Assembly: GCA_029959085.1 (NCBI GenBank)
Contig: JARWIR010000050.1
Coordinates: forward strand, 4,030,001 to 4,094,000
Reading direction: 5' to 3'
DNA length: 64,000 nucleotides
Source of the DNA: Nemophila menziesii
Lineage: Eukaryota > Streptophyta > Magnoliopsida > Boraginales > Hydrophyllaceae
In this document: in pieces, positions 47,277-58,634 of the stretch
Position numbering within the stretch: position 1 is the stretch's first letter
Layout of the letters: each line of letters begins with the position of its first letter
Program-made: the position numbers and the translations under genes
Notes under the pieces: model-generated
The model's input: only the letters and a program-made list of their open reading frames with translations
Told to the model about the DNA's origin: nothing
Database searches by the model: none

Positions 47277-48830
47277 TGATGTCTCCCTAAATGTTCTAAT
47301 TTTATTCCCTTGGGAGACATCATTTTTAATGTTTATTTGTTTATTTTGATAGACTTTTGGACTAAATATGCAATAATCCGAATTTCCTCTTTTATTTCTA
47401 GCATTTTTAATTTATTAAACTTTTGCGCGTAATATTGGGTATTTTAGTGAAAAGTTTATAGGTTTTGAATATTAGCTATAAGAGAAATCCGGGAATAAAG
47501 TCAAAGATCGTAATATGGAGTCAAAGCATGAAGACAAATCCCGAAAGAATTTTTATCTTGGAGCTGTAAATCTGGAAAGTTTCCAAAGATTGCTGATTTT
47601 GAGCTACCTAAGAGTAGATTTAGCCGCTGACTGGAATAAAACGTGCCCCATTGAGTTACGGAACTTTGTCGACTGGAATGAGGTCAATCCGAGTTGAAAC
47701 GAGTCAGTTAGAGCTGTTTTAGTGGAGGTGGTGCAGCAGTTACGGGATTTTGGGCTAAGATAATGGACTTGGGCCTTTATTATTTCATTTAAACTTTAGC
47801 CTAAAAGCCTAGTCCGAATTTTGGAGTATAAATAAGGGTTTTGACTTCTATTTTTCACACAATTCACTTTTTACAAAAGAAAACATCAGAGAGAAGTCAA
47901 GGAAAGGAAGCAGGAAAGCTAGAGAGCTGGAGACGGTCTACATCTCCAAATCACAACTGGTTTTTCTTTTATTCCTTTCTGTAAAACAATATGAACAATT
48001 TTATTTCTTTTAATTTAGTTTTCCGCATTAGTATGAGCTAATTTAATTAAGTGCTTGAGAACGCATAATGAGTTAATCCCAATTTGATTTCGTTTCATAT
48101 GTTTAAATTTAGGATATTTATTATTTAAATCAAATTGGGTAATTCGTATTTTTTTTAATTTGTGTTTATTTACTATTACTGATCTGATCAATTGATAATA
48201 GGACTTAGTATCTAGGCTATTCCAATTAGTGGCGATTGGATCACCTTGACAGGGGGTCTGGGTACAGAACTAATTAATGAATGTAGGATAGAAGTTATTT
48301 GACTCTGATGAGCGTAATTAATCCTATGGACAATTGGGTATAATAAACTTAATCACTTGAGAGTGGACTATAATCACCCTGGCGGGGTTTGTAGCACTTG
48401 AAAGTTGCTCCTTAGTTTACCCTGACGGGGGTAAGGAGAATATAGAATCCCGACCAATACAAATTAACCAATTTGTCCCTTAAACAATGTATGAAATGAA
48501 TGACAGTTAGGTCAAATCCTTGCGTCTCTCAAGTACTGCCTTCTCATCTTGCGTAAACACTTTAGTTTCTTGCGTCTAGTTATTTACTTGCATTAATTTA
48601 GCATTTTATTTTATTGTCTTAGCATTTAGAAAACCAAACAAACAAATCTTAAAATCATTTACTTGTTTTCACGTGCAATTAATCACTATCTGATAAGCAT
48701 TAGAGTCAACCATTCCGTCCCTGAGAACGATTCTGTTTTATCACTTATATTACTTAGGACAACCGTACACTTGCGGTTGTGGTTCTCTTTTCCTTATTGC
48801 ATTTATGTTAGAACACACAAAGGACCACCA
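47277..48830 (+). repeat. Element H 5' LTR
   Basis: It starts TGATGTCTCCC and ends GGACCACCA. A perfect 11-bp inverted repeat pairs 47277-47287 with 47312-47322. A TATAAATA box lies at 47827-47834. Mini-hairpins of the CCCTGACGGGG kind lie near 48242, 48376 and 48419. Confidence 0.92.
47827..47834 (+). promoter_or_regulatory. Probable LTR TATA box, element H
   Basis: TATAAATA about 550 bp into the LTR, equivalent to 55941-55948 in element I. Position and sequence are the only evidence. Confidence 0.6.
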
Positions 48831-48836
48831 AATTTT

Positions 48837-48854
48837 TGGCGCCGTTGCCGGGGA
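48837..48854 (+). other. Primer binding site, element H
   Basis: TGGCGCCGTTGCCGGGGA, six bases after the LTR, the form expected for a tRNA-Asp primer in Athila elements (from memory). Confidence 0.9.
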
Positions 48855-48958
48855 CGGTAGCGTGTGACCTCGGTGTTTATCCTTTAGTGTTAGTTGCATT
48901 TTTATTTTTCAGTTTTACGCTTGTTTGTTCATCTATTTCAGGTTTTTAGGTTTGGTGT

Positions 48959-51769
48959 ATGCGAAGGAGACTCTTTAAGGATCTTGAGACATTACCTCCA
49001 ATCCTTGATAATCCGGAATCATTAGTCAGACTTGCTAACATGAGAAGGAAAGAACAAGAAGCACAAGAAGTAGAAAGACTAGCTAACGAAATGGATAATC
49101 TTAACATCCATAACAACAATGGACAAGGAGTTCAGCAAGACGCGAATGGCCAGCCAATTCTTAACCCTCCAGCACCTCTAGTTGTCCCTAATCCTCCGGT
49201 TCAACTCCAAGTAGCCAAACCATGGTTCCTTACCGGTCCAGCACAAGAACCATTCCTCGCTCCTCCTCTGGGGATTGGTTCAGCTAATATCAATGTTCCG
49301 AGATTCCGTCCAGATTCGGGTATGTTAGCTCAATTTCAGAATTTCGGAAATTTTCGTGGAAAGCCCGGAGAAGATCCAATTCGCGCAGTACAAAAATTTA
49401 TGCAAATCTGCGATTCGTACATCACTCAAAGAGTAACAAAAGAGAAAATGTATTTTGCTACATTCAGATTTTTCTTGATAGATAGAGCGTGTGATTGGCA
49501 CGATTCACAAGAACCGGGAAAGATTACTAATTGGGAACAGTTACAGGCTACGTTTTTCGATAGGTATTATCCGTCCAATATGAGGTTAGATGCTCAACTC
49601 GAGTTAACACATTTCAGACAAGAATATGATGAAGCATTGGGTGGAAGTTGGTCAAGATTTCAGAATTGCTTACGAAGAGTCCCCAATCATGGCCTTTCAG
49701 ATCAACAACAATTAAAAAATTTCTATAATGGTCTTGATGGTGGATCACGAAAAGATTTAGATTTATCATGTGGTGGTGCGTTTTTACAAGTTCAACCCGT
49801 TCACGCAAGAATTATTTTGGACAGGACAGTCGACAATGAAGTTGGGTGGAATACTGTAAGAGCACCAGTTAAAGGGGGAGTTAAAAGTGTCAACATTGAA
49901 GAGAAGTTCACCGCCTTAGAGAACAAAATACAAACCACGTTAGAACAACAATTGAAGCAACTTACGTTAGCCGTGAAAGAAGGTTTTTCGAATAAAAGGG
50001 TTGAAGTGAACGCTGCACACGAGGTGTACGGATGTGAGTATTGTGGTGTAAATGATCATTCATGGGTGAATTGTCAATATATTCAAGAGTCCGTGATGTT
50101 TGTGTCCAATAGAGGAAATTTTAATTCAAATGGTAATGGATATCAGCCTAACAGAAACCATCCTGGGTTTCAGTATTCAAATCCTAATGGGGCAGCTAAT
50201 CCGACATACGCATATCAGCCGCGTCCCCAAGGTAATAACTATAATCCAAGTCCTCAGAAAAATTATCAAGGAGGACATAATCAAGGGAACTATGTGCAGA
50301 GACAACCTCCTCAAGAAAATTACAATGAAACCATGAACCAAAAAGCCTTACCTGCTCAACCACAAGAAGGTGCGAATAACCTTCAGAAAACCGTATAAAG
50401 TTTGATTGCACTTCACGCACAATCAGCCCAAAGACAACAAGCTTCTGAAGCACACATCAAGATGTTAGAGGATCAAATTGCACAAATGACAAAACGCTTG
50501 AATCAGCGTCCACAAGGGCAACTCCCTAGTGACACAGAAAATCCTATACATAAAGAAGATAGCAATGCTGCGACTCTCAGAAGTGGTAAGAATCTTCCTC
50601 CACCACCAGTTCCTGTTATGAAAGAGAAAGAAGTTATTAGAAAAGAAAAGGATGTGGTGGAAAAGAGTTAAAATGATGAAGTTGAGGAAGTGGAGAGGCC
50701 TGTTGAAATTCCAAAAAAGAAAGATGATGTTGTAAGTCGTCCTCCTCCACCATTTCCTTCTAGAGTTCAAAAGAAGGGTTATTTAGCTGAGTATCAGAAG
50801 TTCTTTAATAGAGTGAGAGGCTTGAGTATTAATATTCCGTTATTAGAAGCTATCCGAGATATTCCTAAGTATACGAAGTTTTTGAAAAGAGCTCTCACTA
50901 ATAAAAGGCCGTATCGCGATAATGAGATGATTGGTTTACCAGAAGAATGTAGTGTTATTTGTCAGAGTAAGCTACCTCCGAAGCTACTTGATCCTGGGAG
51001 TTTCACAATTCCTATTTCAATTGGAGAAGAATGGAAAGGTAAAGCACTATGTGATTTGGGTGCAAGCATTAATCTTATGCCCAAGTCAATCTTTGATAAA
51101 TTAAAAATTGGAGTAGCAAGACCCACATCTATGGTCTTGAAAATGGAGGATCGATCCCTTGCACATCCTGAGGGTCGAATCGAAGATGTCCTCGTCAAGG
51201 CAGGTACTTTAATATTTCCCGTTGATCTTGTTATTCTTGAATACGACGCGGATAGGAATGTCCCCATTATTTTGGGAAGACCATTCCTAGCCACGGGGCG
51301 TACTTTGATTGATGTAGAGAACGGTGAATTAATGATGTGAATCCAACACGAGGTAGTGAAGTTCAATGTATTCCGCGCTATGAAGTTTCCAGATTCTCAA
51401 GAGGATTGTTTCCGAATGGATGTAATTGAGTATGCCATGCAAGAGGTATATAATGAATTTACTTATGATGATGTTTTGCAGGCAGCCTTGACATTAGATC
51501 TACCAGAATTGATGGAAGAGATTTCCGAAACAGTGGCATCTCTTAACTCTGAGAATCCAAAGTATAGGCGTCTAGCCTATGAACCTGTGAGAGAACCGGG
51601 GGAGATTGTAACTAAAAAGAAACCGTCAATCGAATCTCCTCCACAATTGGAAGAAAAGCCTTTGCCATCACACTTGAGGTATGCGTATTTAGGTACTAAT
51701 GAAACTCTACCTGTTATTGTTTCAACAAATTTAACAGGTCCTCAAGAAGATAAACTGTACGTGTGTTAA
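48959..51769 (+). pseudogene. Element H gag-protease
   Basis: The ATG at 48959 is 105 bp after the PBS and opens 479 codons without a stop. The capsid region spans about residues 115-280 (MLAQFQNFGNF, KFMQICDSY, FYNGLDGGSRKDL). The zinc knuckle CEYCGVNDHSWVNC is near residues 358-371, then comes an Asn/Tyr/Gln/Pro-rich linker. In-frame stops at 50396, 50669 and 51338 interrupt an otherwise continuous frame through the protease (CDLGASINLMP, IILGRPFLATG) to the RT linker. The frame is lost at about 51765. Gag packages the RNA and the protease cleaves the polyprotein; this copy could at most make a nearly whole Gag. Confidence 0.92.
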
Positions 51770-54554
51770 GAGATAACAAATAGGCGATAGGATGGACTAT
51801 TGCCGACATCAAAGGCATTAGCCCCTCCTATTGTCAAAACAAAACCATTCTTGAAGATGACAACGCACGCTAAGGAGATTAATGCAATCCATGAAGGAAG
51901 TTGTAAAGAAAGAGGTGATTAAGCTGTTAGACGTAGGGATTATCTATCCCATTTCGAGTAGTGAATGGGTGAGTCCAGTTCAGTGTGTACCGAAGAAGGG
52001 AGGAATCACAACAATTCTTAACGATCAAAATGAAGCTATTCCTTCAAGAACGGTAGTTGGTTGGAGAGTTTGTATGGATTATCGTAAACTGAACAAGACC
52101 ACCAGAAAAGATCACTTTCCGCTTCCTTTCATCGATCAAATGTTAGACAAATTAGCTGGAAGTGAGTATTACTGCTTTTTAGATGGATATTCCGGGTATA
52201 ATCAAATTTACGTGGCACCTGAAGATCAACACAAGACTACCTTTACATGTCCCTTTGGTACTTTTGCATATCGCAGAATGCCATTTAGGTTGCGTAACGC
52301 ACCTGCTACGTTTCAAAGATGTATGATGGCAATCTTCTGGGATATGGTAGATAACTTCCTTGAGGTATTTATGGATGACTCCTCTGTATTTGGTGATGAA
52401 TTTGATAAATGTTTAGAGAATTTGGAGAAAGTGTTGATTAGATGCAAGGATCGTGATTTGGTTTTGAATTGGGAGAAGTGTCATTTTATGGTTCAAGAAG
52501 GTATTTTACTGGGTCACAAGGTTTCGAGTGTTGGTTTAGAGGTTGATCGCGCGAAGATAGAGGTAATCAAAACTCTTCCACCTCCTGTTTCTGTTAAAGT
52601 GGTGAGAAGTTTTCTTGGCCATACTGGCTTTTACAGGAGGTTCATTAAAGATTTTTCTAAGATTGCTAAACCACCATGTAATTTACTTGAGAAGGACACC
52701 AAATTCTTTTTCAATGAAGATTGCATGGTGGCCTTCAAAGCAATCAAGGGAAAACTCATTACCGCTCCTATTGATTTACCACCAGATTAGAATTTACCGT
52801 TTGAGGTTATGTGTGATGCTAGTGATTTAGCTATGGGTGTCGTTTTAGGCCAACAAAAAGATAAGATATTTTATTCGATATACTATGCAAGCAAAACTTT
52901 CAATGGTGCTCAAATTAATTATACTGTTACAGAGAAAGAATTGCTTGCTGTTGTTTATTTATTCGATAAGTTTCGTTCCTATCTCCTTGGAGCGAAAGTT
53001 GTTGTTTATATAGATCATTCTGCTATTAGATATCTTATGGAAAAGAAGGATGCTAAACCACGATTGATAAGATGGGTTTTATTGCTTCAAGAATTCGATT
53101 TAGAGATTAAAGATAGAAAGGGTTGTGAAAATCAGGTTGCAGATCATCTCTCTCGTCTTGAAGGATCAGAATCAAAAGATGGACCTGAAGTAGTTAGAGA
53201 AGAATTTCCTGATGAGAGTTTGTTCGCGATTCACCTAGAGAATACTCCTTGGTATGCCGATATTGAAAATTTAATTGTAAGTGGTTCTTTCCCTGAAGGT
53301 TCAACTTATCAAGAAATAAAAAGATTAGCTCACCGTGCTAGACAATTCTTTTGGGAGGATCCTTTCCTCTACAAAGTATGTGCTGATCAAATGGTGAGAA
53401 GATGTATACCAAAGGAAGAAACTGAAGCGATTATAGCTGGGTGTCATGATTCACCCTATGGTGGACATTTTAAAGGAGATCGAACTGCTGCTAAGGTATT
53501 ACAATCAGGTTTTTACTGGCCTTCTATTATGAAAGATTGTCATGAATATGTTAAGAGATGTGAAAGATGTCAAAATATGGGAAATATATCCAAGAGGGAT
53601 GAGATGCCACGTAATAATGTGCTTGAAGTAGAAATATTCGATGTATGGGGTATAGATTTTATGGGTCCATTTGTTCCTTCTAATGGTAACCTCTACATTT
53701 TATTAGCTGTTGATTACGTGTCTAAATGGGTAGAGGCTGTTGCTTTACCAACTAATGATTCGCGAGTAGTAATTAAGTTTCTTAAATCACACATCTTTAC
53801 TAGACGTGGTACTCTGAGAGTAATTATTAGCGATGGAGGTTCTTATTTCATGAATAAGTATTTGAAAACAGTTCTAGAGAAGTATGGGGTGAGACATCGT
53901 GTATCTACCGCTTATCATCCACAAGCCAACGGTCAAGCCGAAGTCTCAAATCGTGAGGTAAAATCTATTTTAGAGAAGACTGTTGGTCCTACAAGAAAAG
54001 ATTGGTTAATGAAGTTAGATGATGCATTATGGGCTTATCGTACTGCGTTCAAAACTCCAGTTGGTGCATCCCCGTATCGAATGGTTTATGGTAAGGCTTA
54101 TCACTTACCTCTTGAGCTTGAAATGGGTGCATATTGGGCTATTGCGTAGTTAAACTTAGAACCTAATTTAGCCGGTCAGAATCGAATTATGAAACTTAAT
54201 GAGCTTGGTGAATTCCGATTACATGCTTATGAAAATTCTAAGATTTACAAAGAAAATACCAAGAGATGGCATGATAATCGGATTCGTGAGAAGAACTTTG
54301 TAGTGGAGCAGAAAGTGTTGAAGTATAACTCAAAGTTCAGCAATTATCCGGGTAAATTAAGATCGAAGTGGTCAGGTCCGTATGTTGTGACCAAAGTTAC
54401 ACCTCATGGTGCGATAGAGATAGAACATCCACTCGAGAACCGTACATTCATGGTGAACGATCAACGATTAAAGATATACCATGGAGGTGAAGACACCTAT
54501 CGCTCAGATGATCCACATCCCGGAGAGATCATGTATCTCCTCGAAGCTCCTTAG
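51770..54554 (+). pseudogene. Element H pol: RT, RNase H, integrase
   Basis: The linker is frameshifted with a small deletion near 51870; the main frame runs 51882-54554. RT has FLDGYSGYNQI, RMPFRLRNA and FMDDS (neighbours have FMDDF). RNase H has [13 protein letters not shown] and [10 protein letters not shown]. Integrase has [30 protein letters not shown] and [10 protein letters not shown]. The C-terminal part (WSGPYVVTKVTPHGAIEI) is complete. In-frame stops lie at 52788-52790 (Trp to TAG) and 54147-54149 (Gln to TAG). No small 3' ORF follows. Confidence 0.93.
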
Positions 54555-54790
54555 AAGCGTGAGGTAACCCGTCGAGCTTAACGACGTTAAACAAAAGCCA
54601 ATTTCTTGTATATTAGTTTAAGTAATTTGATTTTCGTAGTGTATATTAGATAAATTTCATTAATTTAGTGTGTATTCTTAAGAAACGAGGAAGGGTAGTT
54701 GTTTTTGATGATTTCAGGGGTAAAAGAGTCATGAGTTTGGGGTTAAAATGATGAGAAAACGAAAAAATTCGGAGCCAACAGCAGGTCGGA
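54555..54790 (+). other. Element H post-integrase block
   Basis: It holds the near-palindrome TTAACGACGTTAA (about 54579-54591) after the pol stop and the polypurine tract GAGTTTGGGGTT (54733-54744). Both are at the same relative place in G, A, B, C and F. Confidence 0.7.
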
Positions 54791-55176
54791 CCGGCATGCT
54801 GGTCTGATGACCGGCTAGCCGGCCAAACGAGCTGAAGACCCCAAACTCTCTGACCAATGCGTCAGCTTTGACGCAAGATGATTGCGTCTAACGAAGCGCC
54901 AGCGAGGAACCGCCGGCATGCCGGTCAGATGACCGGCTAGCCGGCCAGCGAGGAAAAAGTTTATGACCACTGCGTCAGCTTTGACGCAATGACGCTGCGT
55001 CTGACGAAGCACCATCCACACACGACCGGCATGCCGGCCAGCAAACTGGAACTCTCTGACCACTGCGTCAGCATTGACGCAAGGTGGCTTGCGTATGAGG
55101 TAAAAAAAATCGAATTTAGTAATTTATTTTTCGCCGCCATCGCGACCGGCATGCCGGCCAGCCGCCGGCTAGCCGG
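54791..55176. repeat. Paired-palindrome array, element H
   Basis: CCGGCATGCYGG starts at 54791, 54913, 55026 and 55146 (steps 122, 113, 120). CCGGCTAGCCGG partners lie at 54811-54822, 54933-54944 and 55165-55176; the third unit has no partner. Spacers carry an inverted repeat TGCGTCA...TGACGCA in three units. Confidence 0.9.
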
Positions 55177-55271
55177 CGCGCTGTTGCGAGAGGCGGTTTT
55201 TAGCTTATTAAACCTATTTTTTTACCTTCTTTTCCAAGCCAACCTCTTATTCCGAATCCTAGCCTCCATCC

Positions 55272-55306
55272 AAGGGCATAAAATTAGAACATTTAAAGAG
55301 ACATCA
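55272..55306 (-). repeat. Element G 5' LTR stub
   Basis: 35 bp match the first bases of the H LTR in reverse (ending GAGACATCA). It is followed by TGTAG, the partner of TATAG at 43384-43388. It marks the outer end of the G insertion. Confidence 0.72.
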
Positions 55307-55397
55307 TGTAGCCACTCACTCGCGCCTCCGGTTAGAAGGAATTGGAACATGAAATAATACATTTCCCCCTTCTAACGCCTTGAGTGATGCAGGCGTC
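55307..55397 (-). pseudogene. Element F gag, next part
   Basis: About 90 bp collinear with 22750-22850 of D (Gag region around FQFFLTGGA). It is cut again at 55397 by element I. The rest of F gag lies beyond the window. Confidence 0.75.
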
Positions 55398-58300
55398 TAA
55401 TGTCTCCCTTTTTGTTCTAATTATATACCCTTAGGAGACATCACTTTAGGTCAATATTTGACTTATATGGTAGACTTTTAGGCTTATTTCGTGATATTTC
55501 ATTTTCTTTCCTTGAATTTATAATATTTCATTTATAGAGCTTTTGTACGTTAGTTAGTTTGTTTTTAGTGAAATTTTCTTAGGTCCATGGATGCTAGGGA
55601 GCACCAAGACAAGGAGAGGAATCGAGAATTAAAGTCTTAGATCGAGCGGAGAAGTCAAAGGAGAGAAAAGAAATCCCGAAGAGTTGTCTAGGAAAGCTGC
55701 AAATTTGGAAAGCTGTTACTAATTGCTGATTTCGAGCCTTTGGATCGTGAAATAAGGACTTTTCCTTATTGAATTATGAAGATTTAGCAACTGTAAGGAG
55801 TTTATTTGGAGTTGATTTGCAAAAGTTATAGCCGTTTTACTAAGGGCTGCACACCAGTTACGGGAATTAGAAGAACGGACTTGGACTTTTTATTATTTTA
55901 ATTGTATTCATTAAGTAAAAAACCCACTCATTCCTTTTATTATAAATAGGCTTTTAGACTCCTTTTCTCATCACCACTTATCGAATTATTTTATACGCTT
56001 CAAGAGAGAGTCAAAACAGAAGACAGAAATAGAAGTTAGAGCTGGAAGAATTCCTTTCTTCCATCAATAGCCAAACCAACGCCCCAATTAGGTTCCTTTT
56101 AATTTCAGTAATTGAATATGAACACCTTTTAATTTATTTCAGTTTTTATTCCTTTATGAACTAATTTCTTTTGTACTTGAAAATCTCTATAAGGGTTTGA
56201 TGTCTCCCTAATTGTTCTAAATATAAGCCCTAAGGAGACATCAATTTAGGTAGAAAATGGTATTTTTATATTGACTTTTGTGCTTAATTCGTAATATTCC
56301 TATTTCTTGTCTTGTCTTGATTATATGAATTATTATTTTTATAGCATATTTGGTTTAATTTGTGTGTTAATGTGAACCTTTAAAGATACATAGAAATAAA
56401 TAAGATGCCAAATCAATTCTAAGAAGATAAGGAAAAAATATCTTGAAGAAATCAGGAGATAGAAAAAGGAAAAGATAAACTAGGAAAGGAAAAGTTGCCA
56501 AATAAATCTGAATATCACCAGCTACGTCCACAAACGTGATCATAACTCAAGATTGGCTGGGAATTTGGAAGAATGACCAGTTTCGATATAAAGAACGCGT
56601 CAATCAGAGTTGAAACAAAGAAGTTACGACCAAAACAAGACATCAACAATTTCGTATCTTTCCTATATTTTAGGGTTTACGAATTTGAGTTGGGCTTGGA
56701 CTCTTTTACTTGGCTCCTACTCCAAGATTTCGACCTCGCACCTATATATATCAGTTCTAAACCTTAGAAAATCATCCCTTGGCTGCATAAGCTTAATATA
56801 CATACATAAATCATCATAGAAGCAATTAGGAGGATCTAGAGGAGGAAGAAGCAAGAGCAAGAGCTAGAGCTTAATTACATCAATTCTACACTTCTCCATA
56901 TCTATTATTTGGGTAAAATAGTATTAGATCTATTTCGTCTATGAGGTATTTCTAAGCTATTTATTCAATATTTTTAGTATGCATAATTTCTCTTTAGGAT
57001 TGTAATTTTAACCATTGATTATTGTTTTTCTGTTTTAATATGAATCTAGGATTTTAGAATTTAATTGAATTGGTTCTTATTTTCCATTGAATATATTCTT
57101 GTGCTTGTTTACTATCATTGACACCGCTAATCAAGGGTAGGTTTTAGTAATTAGGCTATTCACTTAAGTGGCAAAGTGATCACCTTAACGAGGGGTTTAA
57201 TTACATAACTAGAATATAGACGCGTGGTGTCCGTTATTGACCGACAGGCTTGACTAACCACATAGCGGTATAGATCTTAATCATCTGAACGTATCTTATA
57301 ATCGCCCTGACGGGGTTTGTAATACGGTAGGGTAGCTCCTAAGTCCACCCTGACGGGGGTTTGGAGATTATAGAGTCCCGACTATTGTGAAATTTTCCAT
57401 TCACCCTTATTCATAGGAATCATAAATTCAATAGTATAGATTCATACTTGCATCTCCTTATCTTATTTGCATAATTAATTATTATTTATTATTTAATTAG
57501 AAAACAAAATACTTCACTGCTTATCTTTGTAATTAAGACAATTAAAACTATCTATTCTAATATTGAACATGAAGTTAGAATAACTAATTAAATCCACGTG
57601 GAGATGATTTTCCCGTATTTACTTATTTATTACTTGGAACAACCCGTACACTTGCGGTCTGTGGATCTTTTATTCCTTTACTTTTATTGCATTATTTTAT
57701 AACACACCAGGACCCACCAGGGTTGAACCCTAATTTCTTTAATTGAAGTTTTCTAATTTGGGATTTTATTATTTAAATTGAATTTGATATTTTGAGTTGA
57801 CTATTGCTTTAATCTTAATTATTATCATTGATGTCACGAACCAAGGGTAATTTACAGTATTTAGGCTATTCACTATAGTGGCGTAGTGATCACCTTGACG
57901 GAGGGTTTAAATACGGACCTAGGTAATAAACGCGTAGTATTCGTCAATGACCCTGCCGGGCTTGACTAACCATGCAGCCAATGAGGGAATAGACTTAACC
58001 ATTCAAAAGTAGTTGTGATCACCCTGACAGGGTTTATAATACCGTAGTAGAGCTCCTAAGTCCACCCTGACGGGGGTTAGGAGACATTAGAGTCACAACT
58101 AGCACAATAATATCAATTCATCCCTTAACAGAAAGCATTAATTAGATAGGTTTAGGTGAAACCCTTGCGAAACTCAAGTACTCCTTCTCTTCTTGCGTCT
58201 AGCTCAATTACTTGCTTTATTTGCCTTTCAGTTAATTAATTTAGCACTTATCTTACTTGCATCTTTAGTTTTAGAAAACCAAAACAAAAATTATATCATT

Positions 58301-58495
58301 TACTTTTCCGTACTTGCAATTACTGCTACTATTTGATCCATACCTGAGTTGTACCTATTCCGTATCTATGAACGAAACCCGATTTATCGAAGTATTACTT
58401 GGAAAACCGTACACTTGCGGTCACATTAAAAAAAAGTTGCATTAGCGTCCTTAATCTCTTTGTCGCATTATTTTATAACACACTAGGACCCACCA
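55398..58495 (+). repeat. Element I 5' LTR, split by solo LTR J
   Basis: The parts are 55398-56197 and 57725-58495, about 1570 bp after removal of J and one GGGTT copy. A TATAAATA box lies at 55941-55948. It ends GGACCCACCA. Mini-hairpins CCCTGACGGGG and variants lie near 57891, 57949, 58020 and 58064. Confidence 0.9.
56198..57719 (+). mobile_element. Solo LTR J
   Basis: 1522 bp, starting TGATGTCTCC and ending GACCCACCA, with identical GGGTT flanks at 56193-56197 and 57720-57724. The first ten bases pair with GGAGACATCA at 56234-56243. A TATATATA run lies at 56743-56750. No internal region follows, so it is the product of LTR-LTR recombination. It belongs to the same LTR group as I and H. 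Confidence 0.95.
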
Positions 58496-58501
58496 AGTTT
58501 T

Positions 58502-58519
58502 TGGTGTCGCTGTCGGGGA
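58502..58519 (+). other. Mutated primer binding site, element I
   Basis: It reads TGGTGTCGCTGTCGGGGA. It differs from the E copy by three C-to-T changes. Confidence 0.8.
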
Positions 58520-58634
58520 CGGTAGCGTGTGACCCCGATATTAATCCTGTAGTAGTTGTATTGCATTTTTATTTTCAGTTTTACGCTTTGTTTTGTCCTC
58601 CTTTCTCAGGTTTACAGTTTGTTGTATGCTTTAT

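Larger units (their letters stand above)
47277..55271 (+). mobile_element. Element H, most complete coding element
   Basis: Plus-strand element inserted in element G just upstream of its RT (border after CATAGG, 47271-47276). It keeps the 5' LTR, PBS, full-length gag, protease, RT, RNase H, integrase and palindrome array, but stops before the small ORF and has no 3' LTR. It runs into the LTR stub of G at 55272. With G it forms an inverted pair sharing about 3 kb of pol. Confidence 0.88.

Noticed and set aside
47515..47697. 60-codon ORF inside the element H LTR
   Set aside because: It lies in U3 upstream of the TATA box and is not kept in the I or J LTRs.
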